Origin: JBFMEX01 sp040752215
GTDB taxonomy: Bacteria > Pseudomonadota > Alphaproteobacteria > Rhizobiales > Hyphomicrobiaceae
Length of the DNA: 64,000 nt
Assembly (NCBI GenBank): GCA_040752215.1
Contig: JBFMEX010000103.1
Location: forward strand, 3,041-67,040
Reading direction: 5' to 3'
Made by a program: the position numbers and the translations under genes. Positions 45,335 through 53,835 of this stretch are shown here, piece after piece. The first letter of the stretch is position 1. The number at the start of each line of letters is the position of its first letter. The notes under the pieces are model-generated. The model made no database searches, was not told where the DNA came from, and saw nothing but the letters and a program-made list of their open reading frames with translations.

Positions 45335-46960
45335 ATGCTCGATCTTTCGCCCGATGTCGCCAGCCTGGTGATCGCGGCCGTCGCGCTGCTGCTCTATCTC
45401 TATGCGTGGTGGGCGCTGCGCGAGCTGCCATGGCTCGCCAAGGCCGCCGCCCGGCTGCTTCTGGCGATCGCGCTCGTGGTGCCGTTCGTGTTGATGCTCA
45501 CGCTCGGCACCGAGCGATCGGCGCCGACCGCCTCCAAGAGCGCCAAGCCGCCCGAGATGGCCGAGCGGCGCCTCGACGATGCCGAACGTGCGACGCGGCC
45601 AAGGATGCGATCCGCCCCGCGCGAGCAGGCCGAGCCGACCGGCGGCAGCGGGCCACCGCCGGCAGGCGAGAGTTTCGCACCACCGGCCGCCGGCGCGCCG
45701 CCGCCTGCCCCGGTAACGCCGCCGCCCGTCGCCGCCGCGCCGCCACCACCCGCTGCACCGGCACCGGTCACCCCCGATGCGGCGTCGCCGCCGTCTCCGA
45801 TCGCTCCACCGGCCGCGCCCGCGCCGAGCGAGCCGGCGCCCAGGGCCGCCGAGGCGCCGACCACGCGCGGCATGGCGCCGCCCCCGGCCCCGGCCCCCGG
45901 TGCCCCACCACCCATCGGCGCGGACACCAAATTCGACATCGTGCCCGTGTTCTACGGCACCGACCGGGCACGCGAGCCGGCGGTGGCGCGATTGCAGTAC
46001 GGCTTCGAGCGCGGTCGCCGGCTCGAGCTCGGCCAGGCGCTGGTCTCAGTGCCGAAATCGCACGAGAAGCCGCAAGTGGAGCGCCCCTGGTCGCTGCGCA
46101 TTCCCTACTTCAACCTCACCGTCTACGAGGAGAAGGAGGATCCCGAGAAGCACTTCACCATGCGCGAGATCAAGGCGCTGACGCGCGAGGAGCTGCTCGC
46201 CATCGTGCGCGAGAGGATCGCCAAGGCGAGCCGCTACAAGGACCACGCCATCGTCTTCATCCACGGCTACAACACGACGTTCGACAACGCCGTCTACCGC
46301 ACTGCGCAGATCGCCTATGACCTCAAGTTCGACAGCGCGCCGTTCCTATACAGCTGGCCGTCGGGAGGCGGGGTCGCAAGCTACACCTACGACCGCGAGA
46401 GCACCGCTCAGTCCGAGCCCTATCTCAAGGACTTCCTCGAGCTGGTCGCCAAGGAGAGCGGCGCCAAGTCGGTCAGCGTCATCGCCCACAGCATGGGCAA
46501 CCAGCTGGTGCTGCGCGTGCTGCAGGATCTGATGCGCACGACGCCGCCGGGCGTGGTGCTCAATCAGCTGGTGCTGGCCGCGCCCGACGTCGACCGCGAC
46601 GCCTTCGAGCACGTCGCCAAGGCGATCCGCGGCATCGCCAGCGGCGTGACGCTCTATGCCGCCGCGAACGACCGCGCGCTCGGCGTCTCGCGCCGCTTCC
46701 ACGGCGGCGTGCCGCGCGCCGGCGACGTGCCGGAGGCGGGTCCGCTGCTGATCGAGGGCGTCGACACGATCGACGTCACCGCCGCCAGCACCGACAGCCT
46801 CGGGCTCAACCATTCCGGATATGCCGAGAACAACGCGCTGGTTAACGACATCGCGTTGCTGATCCAGACCGGCGAGCGCCCACCCGAGAAGCGGGTCCCG
46901 ATCCTCGAGCGCATCAAGACCGACAAGGGTGACTACTGGCGCTACCCTCTCGGCAAGTGA
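45335..46960 (+). CDS. membrane-anchored alpha/beta hydrolase (DUF900-like)
   Basis: A 541-residue protein. Two membrane helices (residues about 7-25 and 38-57), a long Pro/Ala-rich disordered linker (about 85-200) and an alpha/beta-hydrolase domain from 215. Seen in the domain: F-Y-G-T-D-R-A-R, the oxyanion H-G-Y-N-T-T-F, S-W-P-S, the nucleophile elbow A-H-S-M-G, and the acid/His block near N-H-S-G-Y. DUF900 hydrolases act on envelope or lipid substrates that are not defined. The linker lets the catalytic domain reach away from the membrane. The ATG at 45335 with GGGGAA upstream gives the correct N-terminus. Confidence 0.85.
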   Translation: MLDLSPDVASLVIAAVALLLYLYAWWALRELPWLAKAAARLLLAIALVVPFVLMLTLGTERSAPTASKSAKPPEMAERRLDDAERATRPRMRSAPREQAEPTGGSGPPPAGESFAPPAAGAPPPAPVTPPPVAAAPPPPAAPAPVTPDAASPPSPIAPPAAPAPSEPAPRAAEAPTTRGMAPPPAPAPGAPPPIGADTKFDIVPVFYGTDRAREPAVARLQYGFERGRRLELGQALVSVPKSHEKPQVERPWSLRIPYFNLTVYEEKEDPEKHFTMREIKALTREELLAIVRERIAKASRYKDHAIVFIHGYNTTFDNAVYRTAQIAYDLKFDSAPFLYSWPSGGGVASYTYDRESTAQSEPYLKDFLELVAKESGAKSVSVIAHSMGNQLVLRVLQDLMRTTPPGVVLNQLVLAAPDVDRDAFEHVAKAIRGIASGVTLYAAANDRALGVSRRFHGGVPRAGDVPEAGPLLIEGVDTIDVTAASTDSLGLNHSGYAENNALVNDIALLIQTGERPPEKRVPILERIKTDKGDYWRYPLGK

Positions 46961-47183
46961 TGCAACAAGCGATCGTCTCGACCGCCTTGGCTGCGGGTCT
47001 CGCGCGCGGCGGCCGGCTCTCGGAACGAGTGTCGCCGCGCGCATCGGAATGCAGTGCCGGCGCGCGATCCGCCAATCCAAACAAGTCAGCGCTTTCGCGC
47101 ACCGCCGCGGGCGCCGATTAAGAGACCGTCAAAGACTGTCCCGTAACGTAGCGAAGGCCACCGTTGCTTACGGAGCATGCGTC

Positions 47184-47624
47184 ATGTCCCGCCTTCGTCC
47201 CCTGCTTGCCGCCGCCGCCGGCATTCTCGCCGGTCTCGTCGTCTCCGCCGCCCGTGCCGACGAGGCCTACCTCTGCGCCGACGGCCGCATCGTCTACGTT
47301 GCGCTCGGCGCGCTCGAGGAGATGAAGCGCACCGACGCCTGCGTTGCCGCCTATTACGGGCTCGCGGTTGAGGCGGCGACGCCCGCCTCAGGCACCAATA
47401 GCGCCGCTGCCGCCGTACGGTCCTCGCCCAGGAACGAGGCTGCGCCCGCCCCGCCCGCCTTGAGACCGCTCGACGACAGCGACAGCCCGCGCCGTGCGCC
47501 TCGCCCGAGCCGCGAGGCCGCCGCGCGCCTCGCCCCCGTCGCCGCTCCCGACACCGACTATCGCCGGGTGAAGGTGATCAACGCCGCGGCCGGCGACGGC
47601 GCCTGGTTCCACCACGCGCGCTGA
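47184..47624 (+). CDS. secreted protein of unknown function with two Cys
   Basis: A 146-residue exported protein with GGAG upstream of the ATG. The signal peptide ends A-R-A-D; the mature N-terminus is Y-L-C-A-D-G-R-I-V-Y-V-A-L-G-A-L-E-E-M-K-R-T-D-A-C-V-A-A-Y, with a Cys pair, then a Pro/Ala/Arg-rich disordered tail ending R-V-K-V-I-N. No family is known. It belongs with the following two genes as small secreted cysteine proteins on the same strand. Confidence 0.7.
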   Translation: MSRLRPLLAAAAGILAGLVVSAARADEAYLCADGRIVYVALGALEEMKRTDACVAAYYGLAVEAATPASGTNSAAAAVRSSPRNEAAPAPPALRPLDDSDSPRRAPRPSREAAARLAPVAAPDTDYRRVKVINAAAGDGAWFHHAR

Positions 47625-47757
47625 GCGGCGGCGGCGATCGCGGCCCGGCTGCCATGGCCGACCTGTCCGGGACCCGCGCGCCCGTCAGCGCTTCCTTTAC
47701 CAACATCGTCGATAATCGCCCCGGGTTCAGCACAACAATCCTGACGGGACCGTGTCC

Positions 47758-48582
47758 ATGCGTAACCATCGCGCGCCCCAGCACTCCGATCGCGGCCTGC
47801 TTTCGATCATGGTCGCGTTCTGGTGCTCCGCCACGGCGATCACCGCAACCGCGGCACCGAGCCCGGAGCCGATGCTCGGCGCAAACGCCGTGCTGCAATT
47901 CATGCGCGACCTTGGGCCGTTGCTGGCTGAGGCCGAGGCAACTCCCGACGATGCCGGCGAGCGAAGGCAGAATTCCGCTCCTGCGGCGGCGGCGGAGGCC
48001 CAGCCGAAAGCTCCCGAGACCGAGCAGGGCCGGCGCCGCCCGGCGCGCCAGGCCGATCCCGACTACGATTCCTTCCGTGCCCGTGCCCAGCAGCTGCTGG
48101 CCGCCGAAGGCGCCTCGCGCGCGACCTACTCGAAGCTGGCCGCGCAATACCCCGATCATTCGATCGTCATCTGCCAGGCCGGCTGCCGCGACAAGACGCC
48201 GGAAATCGTCTACTTCGCGCCGCGCAAGATCCAGGTGGCCGAGATGGTCCCGACCGCCGCCATTGCCGGTCAGGCGAGCGAGGCGAAGACGGCGACCGAC
48301 GCCATGACCTGCCTCGCCGGCTGCTACGACACGCCGCGCCAATACTCGGCTCAGGGCCGTGGCGAGACCGCGCGGCTGTCGGAGGAGGCGGTCGAGCAAT
48401 ACGTGCGGCAGCAGCGCACCCAGCCCGCCAACGGCGTCGTCGTCTCCGGCCGCTGGCTGACGACCGTCACCGAGGCCGAGCACAAGCCGAAGCGCGGCCG
48501 CCAGATCGAGAGCAACACCTCCGGCCAGTGGCTGCGCAAGATCGAGACCCAGCGCCGCGCCCGCATTCGTAAGGCCTACTGA
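47758..48582 (+). CDS. secreted protein with two C-x-x-G-C motifs
   Basis: A 274-residue exported protein. A signal peptide (about residues 15-34) is followed by an Ala/Pro/Glu linker, a helical region (Y-D-S-F-R-A-R-A-Q-Q-L-L-A-A-E-G), and two cysteine motifs: I-V-I-C-Q-A-G-C-R-D-K-T-P-E-I-V-Y-F and, about 50 residues on, M-T-C-L-A-G-C-Y. The tail is basic. The spacing of the C-x-x-G-C pairs suggests a disulfide or metal site repeated twice. No family is recognised. A GTG at 47752 is an alternative start. It resembles the next gene in layout. Confidence 0.72.
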   Translation: MRNHRAPQHSDRGLLSIMVAFWCSATAITATAAPSPEPMLGANAVLQFMRDLGPLLAEAEATPDDAGERRQNSAPAAAAEAQPKAPETEQGRRRPARQADPDYDSFRARAQQLLAAEGASRATYSKLAAQYPDHSIVICQAGCRDKTPEIVYFAPRKIQVAEMVPTAAIAGQASEAKTATDAMTCLAGCYDTPRQYSAQGRGETARLSEEAVEQYVRQQRTQPANGVVVSGRWLTTVTEAEHKPKRGRQIESNTSGQWLRKIETQRRARIRKAY

Positions 48583-48670
48583 CCCCGACCGATCACCTTC
48601 GGTAATCGTTCGTTAAGCGGATTGCCGCAGACTCTCGCTCCTTTGCGTCGTCCTGCGTAGGAGTCGAACC

Positions 48671-49195
48671 ATGTTGCGCGGCGTCCCCTCGGTCGGCCTG
48701 TCGCGGACGGCGATCGCCGCCCTGGCACTTGCCCTCGCCGGGCCCGCACTCGCCGAGCAGGAGATGCCGACCGCGCCGGCGGCGGCCCCCGCGGCCGGAG
48801 GCTCGTCCGGCCCGAGTGCCGCTGGTGGACCCGCAGGCGTCGGTGGCACGGCCGTCGCTCCAGTTGCCAGCGGTGAGCCCGAGTTCATCTACGACCGCGG
48901 GCCGCGTCCACAAGATCCCGAGATCCGGGTCGCCCCGCCGCTCGGTGACGATCATCCGCTCGTGCGACCGTTCGTCGAGGCCAATCCCGGCAAGGACCTG
49001 GTGCTGTGCCTCGCCGGCTGCCGGCGCGAGCCCGGTATCGTCAGCGCCCGGGCGACGACCAGGGGTGCCCGCGCCGCCACCGTGTCGGAGCATGTGCCCA
49101 AGGCAGCCGCTGCGGCCCCGGCTGGCAGAACGACCGCGCCGGCATCGGCCGCGCCGAGACCGGCGGTTCGCATGGATTGCATCGCCGGCTGCTGA
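48671..49195 (+). CDS. secreted protein with two C-x-x-G-C motifs, second at the C-terminus
   Basis: A 174-residue exported protein with AGGAG nine bases before the ATG. Signal peptide about residues 10-28 (cleavage after A-L-A), an Ala/Gly/Pro linker, then L-V-L-C-L-A-G-C-R-R-E-P-G-I-V and, at the very end, M-D-C-I-A-G-C followed by the stop codon. The layout (linker, first motif with C-R, second motif 55-75 residues later) copies that of the gene at 47758, 88 bases upstream, so the two are paralogues. Function unknown; the exact C-terminal Cys hints at an exposed thiol or disulfide. Confidence 0.75.
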   Translation: MLRGVPSVGLSRTAIAALALALAGPALAEQEMPTAPAAAPAAGGSSGPSAAGGPAGVGGTAVAPVASGEPEFIYDRGPRPQDPEIRVAPPLGDDHPLVRPFVEANPGKDLVLCLAGCRREPGIVSARATTRGARAATVSEHVPKAAAAAPAGRTTAPASAAPRPAVRMDCIAGC

Positions 49196-49204
49196 TCGCC
49201 TGCC

Positions 49205-50152
49205 TCAGCGCGCACGCCGCTCCACGTCGGCGAGGCTGTCGACGCGATAGACCAGCCCGTCCTTGATGAAATACAGCCATTCGAGCTTGTCGCTCGCCGC
49301 GATGTCGTGCGGGGTGATCGCCTCGAGCTGGCTCGCCAGAGATTCCCGGATCGCCGCCGTATGGTCGTCGAGCATCTGATCGACCTCCTCCGGCGTCATC
49401 CTCTCCCACGTCTCGCGCGGAATGAGGCCCGCCTCGCCCTCCTTGGTGAACATCACCTCGGCCACCGTCCATGGTGGCAGCTTGCGGTTGCGCACGTACT
49501 CGACCACCGCCTCGACGAAGCCGAATTGCACGAGACCCGAGCAGATGAACTCGTTCGGCCGCTGCCAGTCGCTCTTCTGGAAGGCCAGCACGGCGTCCTT
49601 CTTTCCGGAGACCGAGCGCTTGATGCCGAACCACAGGCTGCGCGCGAACCGAACGATGGCCCAGTAGTTGTACTCGGACTTGATATTGTCGAGCAGCAGG
49701 CCGCGCACGCGCGACTGCTTCTCGGCGTCGAACCACGGCTTCCTGAGGCGCTTGATCGCGACGAAGCTGCTCTTGTCGTAAACGTAGTCCCTGAGGTTGG
49801 TGAGGTCGACGCCGGCCGTGCCGGCCTCGATCACGAACGTGCTCGAGACGCCCTGCTCGACGTTCGGCGAGGTGAAGATCAGCGCAGCATGCGAGAACGG
49901 CGAGCCGGTCGCCCAGCGGATCAGGAACGAGGCCGGATCGTACTCGCGCCGCGTCAGCACCACGTCCGAGCGCTCGAGGAACTCACCCGCCAGGAACTCG
50001 TCGACCGGCTTCGGCCAGCGGTCCTGGCGCGCCTCGCCCTTGGTGTACTTGCGCACCGGCGGCTTGCGATCCGTGCTGACGGCCAAGCCGTCGCCCGCCA
50101 GCGCCAGCGCCGCGAAAGCCGAGACGAGTATCGCCGCAAGATGCCGCTTCAT
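49205..50152 (-). CDS. YiiX/NlpC-P60-like cysteine hydrolase, secreted
   Basis: A 315-residue exported protein. Signal peptide to about residue 25, then a permuted NlpC/P60 fold: the catalytic His in G-S-P-F-S-H-A-A-L-I-F and the Cys in E-F-I-C-S-G-L-V-Q-F-G-F, the order seen in YiiX/YebB enzymes. W-F-D-A-E-K-Q-S-R-V-R-G-L-L-L-D-N and Y-N-Y-W-A-I-V-R-F lie between. Relatives cleave amide or thioester bonds of murein or lipids; the substrate is not known. The stop lies nine bases from the convergent C-x-x-G-C gene. Confidence 0.8.
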   Translation of the reverse strand: MKRHLAAILVSAFAALALAGDGLAVSTDRKPPVRKYTKGEARQDRWPKPVDEFLAGEFLERSDVVLTRREYDPASFLIRWATGSPFSHAALIFTSPNVEQGVSSTFVIEAGTAGVDLTNLRDYVYDKSSFVAIKRLRKPWFDAEKQSRVRGLLLDNIKSEYNYWAIVRFARSLWFGIKRSVSGKKDAVLAFQKSDWQRPNEFICSGLVQFGFVEAVVEYVRNRKLPPWTVAEVMFTKEGEAGLIPRETWERMTPEEVDQMLDDHTAAIRESLASQLEAITPHDIAASDKLEWLYFIKDGLVYRVDSLADVERRAR

Positions 50153-50294
50153 GGCCGCTTCCCCCTTTGGCCTCGTGCCGCATTAACTACCACCGCATGC
50201 GTCGCAAGGGCAAATTCGCGCCGGCAAGCACAAACGCTCGAACCTTTCCCGCCCGCGCCGCGACCCATGGTCACTCCGGATGTGGGAGGGGACC

Positions 50295-50462
50295 ATGCAG
50301 CACCTGTTCAACCTCACCGCCCAAGCCGCCAAAGTCGCCGCCTTCTGGCTGCTGACCGCGACACCGGTCGTGGTCTCGCTGGAGCCCGCAGTCTCGGCCC
50401 CCGCGCCGACGATCGTGCTCGCCGAGATTCGTCTGCCGCCGTCGAACCCGCGCCGCCGCTGA
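50295..50462 (+). CDS. 55-residue small exported or membrane protein
   Basis: An ATG with GGGAGGGGACC just before it opens a 56-codon frame. Residues 10-32 are hydrophobic (A-A-K-V-A-A-F-W-L-L-T-A-T-P-V-V-V-S-L), followed by A-P-A-P-T-I-V-L-A-E-I-R-L-P-P and a basic end. It may be a signal-anchored peptide. No family is recognised. Confidence 0.5.
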   Translation: MQHLFNLTAQAAKVAAFWLLTATPVVVSLEPAVSAPAPTIVLAEIRLPPSNPRRR

Positions 50463-50620
50463 CCAAGCTCGACCTCGAGTGGCCTGCGCCGTGGCCGTCG
50501 TGCAACGCGCGCGACCTCGATTCTCCCGCAGGGGCGACCGCCTTCCTGCGAACGGTGCTAAACTTTTTTGATGCTGTTGCGATCCGCGGGTGCAATCACC
50601 CGCCGACGAAGGAGATTGTG

Positions 50621-50974
50621 ATGACGCTGCCTCGCGCATCCGCGATTGTGCTCGCCGCGCTGACGGCCCTCGCGCCGCTGGCCGAGACCGCTGCCGCCGG
50701 CGGCCACGGCATCCGCCGCGATCGCGGCACCGACGGCCTCGACCATGGCTACGTTACCGCCGTCAGCAGGTTCGGCAACGGCAGCGTGACGGCGCCCGTG
50801 CGCATGACCGCCAACGGCCCGCAGGTGCGCCATCCGGGCGGCGCCTGGTATTATTGCCGGCGCAGCTGCTCGGAGACGCTGCGAGTCGAGACGGTCGACG
50901 TGTTCGAGGCGCAGGCCGGATATGGTGCCGAGTGCGGCGTGCTCGGCTGCCTGGAGCTGGTCTGGCCGCGGTGA
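50621..50974 (+). CDS. small secreted Cys-containing protein
   Basis: A 117-residue exported protein with GAAGGAGATTGTG before the ATG. Signal peptide to A-A-A-G (about residue 26). The mature part carries W-Y-Y-C-R-R-S-C-S-E-T-L-R-V-E-T-V-D-V-F, and a second pair in A-E-C-G-V-L-G-C-L-E-L-V-W. Two disulfides are likely. The Y-Y-C-R-R-S-C-x-E-T-x-R block occurs in other small secreted alphaproteobacterial proteins, of unknown role. It is a third style of the Cys-pair secreted proteins in this neighbourhood. Confidence 0.7.
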   Translation: MTLPRASAIVLAALTALAPLAETAAAGGHGIRRDRGTDGLDHGYVTAVSRFGNGSVTAPVRMTANGPQVRHPGGAWYYCRRSCSETLRVETVDVFEAQAGYGAECGVLGCLELVWPR

Positions 50975-51007
50975 AGGCGGCGCGATCGATCCGCTCCGCC
51001 GGCAACC

Positions 51008-53098
51008 TCAGCTCCCGCCGCCGGTGTCCGGCTCGGCGAAGATGCGGCGCATCAGCGGCGCCAGCCGGCGTGCACCGAGCGCCGACAGGTGGTTGTCGTC
51101 ACGATACAATGGGGCGCCTTCCTCGGCCGCAAGGCACCGCGCCGCATCGCACAGCCGGTCCGCAGGGTCGATCGTGCGCACCGAATACCGCCGGCCGAGG
51201 CGCTCGATGATGGCCCCGAGCCAGCGACCGCGCTCGTCGTGCGCGGCCCGCGTCGGCCCCTCGATCCCGGCCGCTCCCTCGCCCTGGATGAGGCGCCGGG
51301 CGAGCCGGATCGGCACATCGAATCCGGTATCGGGCACCTCAAGCACGATCCAGGCGCGCGCCCCGGCCGTCTCGATTTCGGCGATCGTGCGCGCGAGCCC
51401 CCGCTCCATGACGGCGAGGCTCTCCGCGACCGACACCTCCTGCGAGGCAGCATCCTGCAGCACGCGCTGCCGCGCGGCCGCCGCCGAGCCAGCCGAGAGT
51501 CCGCTGGTGTAGCCGCTCCAGCGCGCCGCCAGCACCACGTCGCTGTAACGACCGCGACGGATCAGCTCGACGACCGCGCGGTTGAACTCTGCACAGGCCT
51601 CCGAGCGCCCCCGCCGCTTGCGCGGCCAGGCTTCGACGAGCGGCGGGCAGCCCGTCGCCGCGAGATACGAGACGGATCGGTCGTACCGCTCGCCGAGCGC
51701 CACGAACGCCGGCCGCAAAGCCCAGGCGTGGCTGTCGCCCCACAGCAGCACGCCGCCTTCCGAGCTCGGCTTGCCGCCGAACGTGCACACCTCGCCCGCC
51801 CGGATGCTCTCCGGCGTCGCTTGGCTCTCGCAGGACTTGCCCATCAGCTTGAAGTCGAGCCGATCGCGATCGAGCGCCCGGACCTCGGGCCCGAGCCGGC
51901 CGGGCAGCCCCTCGCCGAGCGTGATTCCGCCGGCCGCGAGGAGCAGCGCAACCGACACCCCTCCGGCACTCGCAAACATGCGGCGGAGCCCGAGCCAGCC
52001 CCGGCGCGCGCGGATCGGCCGCTCGAGATACAGCCAGCTCGCCAGCGCAAGCAGAAACGACACCACGATCAAAGCCGCGATCTCGATCGGCTCGGGCGCG
52101 CGCTCGGCGATGTAGCGGAAGTAGGCTAGCAGCGGCCAGTGCCACAGGTACCACGCATAGGAGACGAGCCCGACCAGCACCAGCGGCGGCACCGACAGCA
52201 GCCGCCCGCCGATCGACGGCGCGGCGAGGCCCGACCAGATCACCAGGCAGGCGCCGGTCACGGGCAGCAATCCCGCCGCTCCCGGCATCTCGGTCTGTTG
52301 GTCGTAGGTTGCGATCGCCAGGCCGATCAGCGCGAGGCCAGCGAGCGAGGCCGCATCGACGACCACCCGCCGCCCGGGGGCCGGCACTGCGCCGAGCGCC
52401 AGCAGGCAGCCGGCGATGAGCTCGTAGGCACGGGTGTGCGGTAGAAAGAACCCCTCTACCGGAAACGCGACCGTCGCGTGCACCGCCGCCAGCAGGGACA
52501 GCGCCGCGAACAGCACGGTGAGCGCCGGCAGCCACTTCGGCCGGTGCCGCAGCATCCCGTACAGCAACAACGGCCAAGCCAGATAGAACTGCTCCTCGAC
52601 TGCGAGCGACCACAGGTGCAACAGCGGCACCTCGCCGAGCGTCGCGTCGAAATAGCTGCCCTGGTCGGCGAAATAGAAGTTGGCGCCGAGCACCAGCGAG
52701 TAGAACGCGCTGGCGGCGAGCCGCTTGAGATCGAGCGCCGGCATCACCACGAGGCCGACGGCCAGCACCGCCACCAGCACCACCGCGAGCGTCGGCAGCA
52801 GGCGCCTGACGCGCCGCTCGTAGAACCGGGCCATCGAGAACGTGCCGGCACGCATCTCGGCGGATATGATCGCGGTGATCAGAAACCCGGAGATGACGAA
52901 GAACACGTCGACCCCGACGAAGCCGCCAACGAAGCCGGGCACGCCGAGGTGATAGAGCACCACGGCGAGGATCGCGATCGCGCGCAGCCCGTCGATGTCC
53001 GCCCGATAGGCGAGCGCGACATCACGGACGACGGTACTGTGGCGCGCCTCCTGCACGGTCCCCCTTGCCCCCCCATGGTAGAGGTCGGCTCTTATCAT
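51008..53098 (-). CDS. OafA/YrhL-type acyltransferase with C-terminal SGNH domain
   Basis: A 696-residue inner-membrane protein. The AT3 domain (about residues 25-385) has ten helices, opens Y-R-A-D-I-D-G-L-R-A-I-A-I and contains the F-F-V-I-S-G-F-L-I-T and H-L-W-S-L-A-V-E-E-Q-F-Y motifs. After a further helix near 420 the periplasmic SGNH hydrolase-like domain (about 450-690) has G-D-S-H-A-W near its start and D-D-N-H-L-S near the end, giving the Ser, Asp and His. Such fusions O-acetylate surface polysaccharides. The glycan is unknown. ATG 53098 and GTG 53056 are both possible starts; the frame beyond is a shadow of pcp. Confidence 0.88.
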   Translation of the reverse strand: MIRADLYHGGARGTVQEARHSTVVRDVALAYRADIDGLRAIAILAVVLYHLGVPGFVGGFVGVDVFFVISGFLITAIISAEMRAGTFSMARFYERRVRRLLPTLAVVLVAVLAVGLVVMPALDLKRLAASAFYSLVLGANFYFADQGSYFDATLGEVPLLHLWSLAVEEQFYLAWPLLLYGMLRHRPKWLPALTVLFAALSLLAAVHATVAFPVEGFFLPHTRAYELIAGCLLALGAVPAPGRRVVVDAASLAGLALIGLAIATYDQQTEMPGAAGLLPVTGACLVIWSGLAAPSIGGRLLSVPPLVLVGLVSYAWYLWHWPLLAYFRYIAERAPEPIEIAALIVVSFLLALASWLYLERPIRARRGWLGLRRMFASAGGVSVALLLAAGGITLGEGLPGRLGPEVRALDRDRLDFKLMGKSCESQATPESIRAGEVCTFGGKPSSEGGVLLWGDSHAWALRPAFVALGERYDRSVSYLAATGCPPLVEAWPRKRRGRSEACAEFNRAVVELIRRGRYSDVVLAARWSGYTSGLSAGSAAAARQRVLQDAASQEVSVAESLAVMERGLARTIAEIETAGARAWIVLEVPDTGFDVPIRLARRLIQGEGAAGIEGPTRAAHDERGRWLGAIIERLGRRYSVRTIDPADRLCDAARCLAAEEGAPLYRDDNHLSALGARRLAPLMRRIFAEPDTGGGS

Positions 53099-53168
53099 GG
53101 TCCGCTTCAGTGCGCATACGGCCACGCCTCCCGCTTGTGAGCGACGAAGAAGACCATATGTTGATGAT

Positions 53169-53825
53169 ATGTGTGCACATCGTTCAACCGTGCTGCTGAC
53201 CGGCTTCGGCGCGTTCCCCGGCGTGCCCGACAACGCGACCGCGCGCCTGGTCGCAGCGCTCTCGGAGGCCGCGCGCGGGCGCTTTGCGGCGCGCTTCGTC
53301 GCCGACGTGCTGCCGGTCGAGTGGGTTGCAGCACCGCAGCGCCTGTCACAATTGCTGGCGGCCCATCGCCCACAAGTTGCCCTGCATTTCGGCGTCTCGC
53401 ACGAGGCGCAGGGCTTTGCCATCGAGCGGTGCGGGCGGAACACGTGCGCAGCGACGCCGGACGCGGCCGGGGCACTGCCCAAGCTTGCCCACCTCGATCC
53501 GGATGGTCCGCCGGCACGCACGGCAAGCCTTCCCGTCGAGCGCCTGGTGGCCCGGCTCGCCGCGCTCGGCCTGCCGGCCTGTATATCGGAGAGCGCCGGC
53601 ACGTATCTCTGCAATGCGCTGCTCTACCACTCTCTCGGGGCCGGCACGACGCCGGACGGCGGCCGTCTAACCGGCTTCGTCCACATCCCGGCCGAGCTCG
53701 CGGGCTCCGGCGGCGGGAGCCGCACCACACTTCACCGGCTCGACTGGGACGGCGCCCTGGCCGGCGGCCTGGAGATCGTCGCGGTGTGCCTGGAGGAGGT
53801 CGCCGCGCTCGAGCAGGCCGACTGA
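53169..53825 (+). CDS. pcp: pyroglutamyl-peptidase I (C15)
   Basis: A 218-residue cytosolic cysteine peptidase. Motifs: L-L-T-G-F-G-A-F-P-G-V-P-D-N at the start, L-H-F-G-V-S-H-E-A (Glu of the triad nearby), the nucleophile Cys in A-G-T-Y-L-C-N-A-L-L-Y and His in G-F-V-H-I-P. It removes N-terminal pyroglutamate from peptides. The ATG at 53169 keeps the normal short N-terminus; the frame runs open upstream through an AT-rich intergenic stretch. It converges with the asparaginase gene, ten bases apart. Confidence 0.9.
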   Translation: MCAHRSTVLLTGFGAFPGVPDNATARLVAALSEAARGRFAARFVADVLPVEWVAAPQRLSQLLAAHRPQVALHFGVSHEAQGFAIERCGRNTCAATPDAAGALPKLAHLDPDGPPARTASLPVERLVARLAALGLPACISESAGTYLCNALLYHSLGAGTTPDGGRLTGFVHIPAELAGSGGGSRTTLHRLDWDGALAGGLEIVAVCLEEVAALEQAD

Positions 53826-53835
53826 ACACGGCCCT

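Noticed and set aside
48640..48675. T-loop-like GGTTCGACTCC on the minus strand, resembling a tRNA
   Set aside because: No cloverleaf arms or acceptor stem can be formed; on the plus strand it is the AGGAG ribosome binding site of the gene at 48671.
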